Assembly: GCA_020434085.1 (NCBI GenBank)
Contig: JAGRBM010000298.1
Location: 1-5,558, forward strand
Reading direction: 5' to 3'
Origin: Chrysiogenia bacterium
Lineage (GTDB): Bacteria > JAGRBM01
DNA length: 5,558 nucleotides
Of this stretch, positions 3,913 through 5,558 are shown piece by piece. The notes beneath the pieces were generated by a model. That model searched no databases. It saw nothing but the letters and a program-made list of their open reading frames with translations, and was not told where the DNA came from. The position numbers were made by a program, and so were the translations under genes. The stretch's first letter is position 1. Each line of letters begins with the position of its first letter.

Positions 3913-5558
3913 TTGCTCCAGAACATCCTGAAAAACCTCGCCCTCTGGGTAATGATCCTTCTGGTGACCCTGCTCGTCGTTTGGTACGTCAAGGAAAACG
4001 CCCCCAATCCCAGCCAGGTCGCCTACAGCGAGTTCCTCAACGCCGTAGAGCAGGACCGCGTCGAACGCGTCGATATCACCGGCTATCAGATTCGCGGAAA
4101 GTACAAGGACCAGACCCAGGAATTTGCGACTTATGGTCCGGCCCATGAATTCCAGGTGGCCAAGGACCTGCGCGATCACAACGTGCTGGTCAACTACGTC
4201 GAAGAAAAAGACTCCATCTGGTGGCAGATTCTCATCAGCTGGTTCCCGCTATTGCTGATTCTCGTCCTGTTCTTCTTCTTTATGAGACAGATGCAGGCGG
4301 GTGGCGGTAAGGCGATGAGTTTTGGCAAGTCGCGCGCCCAGTTACTCCACGAGAGTTCCCACCGCGTCACCTTCGAAGACGTGGCCGGCTGCGAAGAGGC
4401 CAAGGACGAACTCGAGGAAATCATCGCCTTCCTGCGCGACCCCAAGAAGTTCACCAAGCTCGGCGGGCGCATTCCCAAGGGCGTGCTGCTTGTCGGGCCT
4501 CCGGGAACGGGCAAGACGCTGTTGGCCAAGGCCGTTGCCGGTGAGGCGGGCGTGCCGTTCTTCAGCATCTCGGGCTCGGATTTCGTCGAGATGTTCGTGG
4601 GCGTCGGCGCCTCGCGCGTGCGCGACCTGTTCCTGCAGGGCAAAAAGCACGCGCCGTGCATCATTTTCATTGACGAGATCGACGCCGTGGGCCGTCACCG
4701 CGGTGCGGGACTGGGCGGCGGACACGACGAACGCGAACAGACCCTCAATCAGCTTCTTGTGGAAATGGACGGCTTCGAAGCCAACGAGGGCGTGATCCTT
4801 GTCGCTGCTACGAACCGCCCCGACGTACTCGACCCGGCGCTGCTTCGTCCCGGTCGTTTCGACCGCCGCGTGGTGGTGGCGCGTCCCGACCTGCGCGGGC
4901 GCGAGCAGATCCTCGCCGTCCATACGCGCAAGGTGCCGCTGGCGCGCGATGTGAACCTCAACGTCATTGCGCGCGGAACGCCGGGCTTTGCCGGCGCCGA
5001 CCTGGAAAACCTCGTCAACGAAGCGGCCCTCCTGGCGGCGCGCCGCGACCGCGAGTCGGTCTCCATGGCGGAGTTCGACGCTGCCAAGGACAAGGTGCTC
5101 ATGGGCACCGAGCGCCGCAGTCAGGTGATTTCGGACGCCGAGAAGAAGACCACCGCCTATCACGAGGCGGGCCACACCATCGTGGGCAAGCTCGTTCACT
5201 CGGCCGATCCGGTGCACAAGGTGACGATCATTCCGCGCGGCATGGCGCTGGGGCTGACCCAGTACCTGCCCGAGGAAGACAAGCACACCTACTCGCGCAC
5301 CTATGTGGAGTCGCAGATCTCCATCCTGATGGGCGGACGCATCGCCGAGGAACTCATCTTCGATGAGCTCACCACCGGTGCGGGCAACGACATCGAGCGT
5401 GCGACCGACCTTGCCCGCAAGATGGTTTGCGAGTGGGGCATGAGCGACAAGCTCGGTCCGCTCACCTACGGTGAGGCCGAGACAGAAGTCTTCCTGGGCC
5501 GCGACATGACCCGCTCACGCAACTATTCCGAGGATACCTCACAGCAGATCGGTCGTGA
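3913..5558 (+). CDS. ftsH: ATP-dependent zinc metalloprotease FtsH (3' truncated by window)
   Basis: FtsH is a membrane-anchored hexameric AAA+ protease that extracts and degrades damaged membrane proteins and short-lived regulators. The 548 codons present show TM1 (about 9-26), a periplasmic domain (27-101) and TM2 (about 102-123). The AAA+ module has Walker A GPPGTGKT (195-202), pore loop MFVGVG (227-232), Walker B IIFIDE (250-255) and the second region of homology [21 protein letters not shown] (298-318 approx.) with Arg312 and Arg315. The protease domain has the zinc motif HEAGH (417-421) and, in AGNDIE, Asp493 as probable third ligand. All catalytic residues are intact and no frameshift is seen. 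The frame is open at the window edge; about the last 90-100 residues of a usual FtsH are missing. The start is TTG 3913, with [12 protein letters not shown] following directly as in other deltaproteobacterial-type FtsH proteins. The gene is transcribed away from the unknown/ParA operon. Confidence 0.97.
   Translation, partial: MLQNILKNLALWVMILLVTLLVVWYVKENAPNPSQVAYSEFLNAVEQDRVERVDITGYQIRGKYKDQTQEFATYGPAHEFQVAKDLRDHNVLVNYVEEKDSIWWQILISWFPLLLILVLFFFFMRQMQAGGGKAMSFGKSRAQLLHESSHRVTFEDVAGCEEAKDELEEIIAFLRDPKKFTKLGGRIPKGVLLVGPPGTGKTLLAKAVAGEAGVPFFSISGSDFVEMFVGVGASRVRDLFLQGKKHAPCIIFIDEIDAVGRHRGAGLGGGHDEREQTLNQLLVEMDGFEANEGVILVAATNRPDVLDPALLRPGRFDRRVVVARPDLRGREQILAVHTRKVPLARDVNLNVIARGTPGFAGADLENLVNEAALLAARRDRESVSMAEFDAAKDKVLMGTERRSQVISDAEKKTTAYHEAGHTIVGKLVHSADPVHKVTIIPRGMALGLTQYLPEEDKHTYSRTYVESQISILMGGRIAEELIFDELTTGAGNDIERATDLARKMVCEWGMSDKLGPLTYGEAETEVFLGRDMTRSRNYSEDTSQQIGR

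Noticed and set aside
3521-3931. 136-codon plus-strand frame across the intergenic region
   Set aside because: No ribosome binding site, Cys/Pro/Arg-rich random-looking translation, and it runs into ftsH in another frame.
4342-5286. Long open frame (314 codons) on the minus strand opposite ftsH
   Set aside because: The plus strand encodes an unmistakable FtsH across the same bases. The antisense frame is a by-product of G/C-rich third positions and its translation is His/Arg/Gly-rich with no motif.

Overview
The window is GC-rich, with G/C-dominated third codon positions, and looks like chromosomal DNA of a Gram-negative bacterium. Two genes encode exported outer-membrane beta-barrel proteins. 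The FtsH protein closely resembles in sequence the FtsH of deltaproteobacterial lineages (Geobacter/Myxococcus type); that comparison is from memory, so the lineage is an inference and no genus can be named.

Layout, left to right. Positions 1-111 are the last 36 codons of an unrecognised plus-strand gene. Two plus-strand genes follow (176-775 and 862-1557). Each encodes a small secreted beta-barrel protein, and their C-terminal halves look like diverged paralogs. Both short leaders contain three complementary half-sites that could form alternative hairpins. The second barrel gene converges on a minus-strand gene (1554-2438) so tightly that their stop codons overlap. That gene encodes a ParA/MinD-type ATPase with a complete deviant Walker A motif and a basic N-terminal extension. 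Upstream of it on the same strand, 69 nt away, lies a 336-codon gene (2508-3518) of unknown function. Its product has a basic N-terminal segment, a proline-rich linker and an acidic globular part containing an EExxH motif. The two probably form an operon. No recognisable ParB lies beside them within the window.

A 394-bp non-coding region (3519-3912) separates this operon from ftsH, which is transcribed in the opposite direction. It holds an AT-rich promoter-like island with an operator-like inverted repeat on the operon side, a one-helical-turn direct repeat of GTTTACA, an 11-bp tandem duplication, several GC-rich inverted repeats, a possible 39-codon small ORF with a good ribosome binding site, and a CTTGAAA element near ftsH. 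ftsH (3913 to the window end) starts at TTG and is cut by the window edge after 548 codons. It retains both membrane segments, the full AAA+ motor and the zinc-protease active site.

ftsH acts in membrane-protein quality control and the two barrel proteins belong to the cell envelope. The ParA-like ATPase and its unknown neighbour may form an intracellular positioning or partitioning pair; this is the most novel hypothesis the window supports, and it is not proven. I saw no tRNA, rRNA, CRISPR array, insertion sequence or convincing intrinsic terminator.
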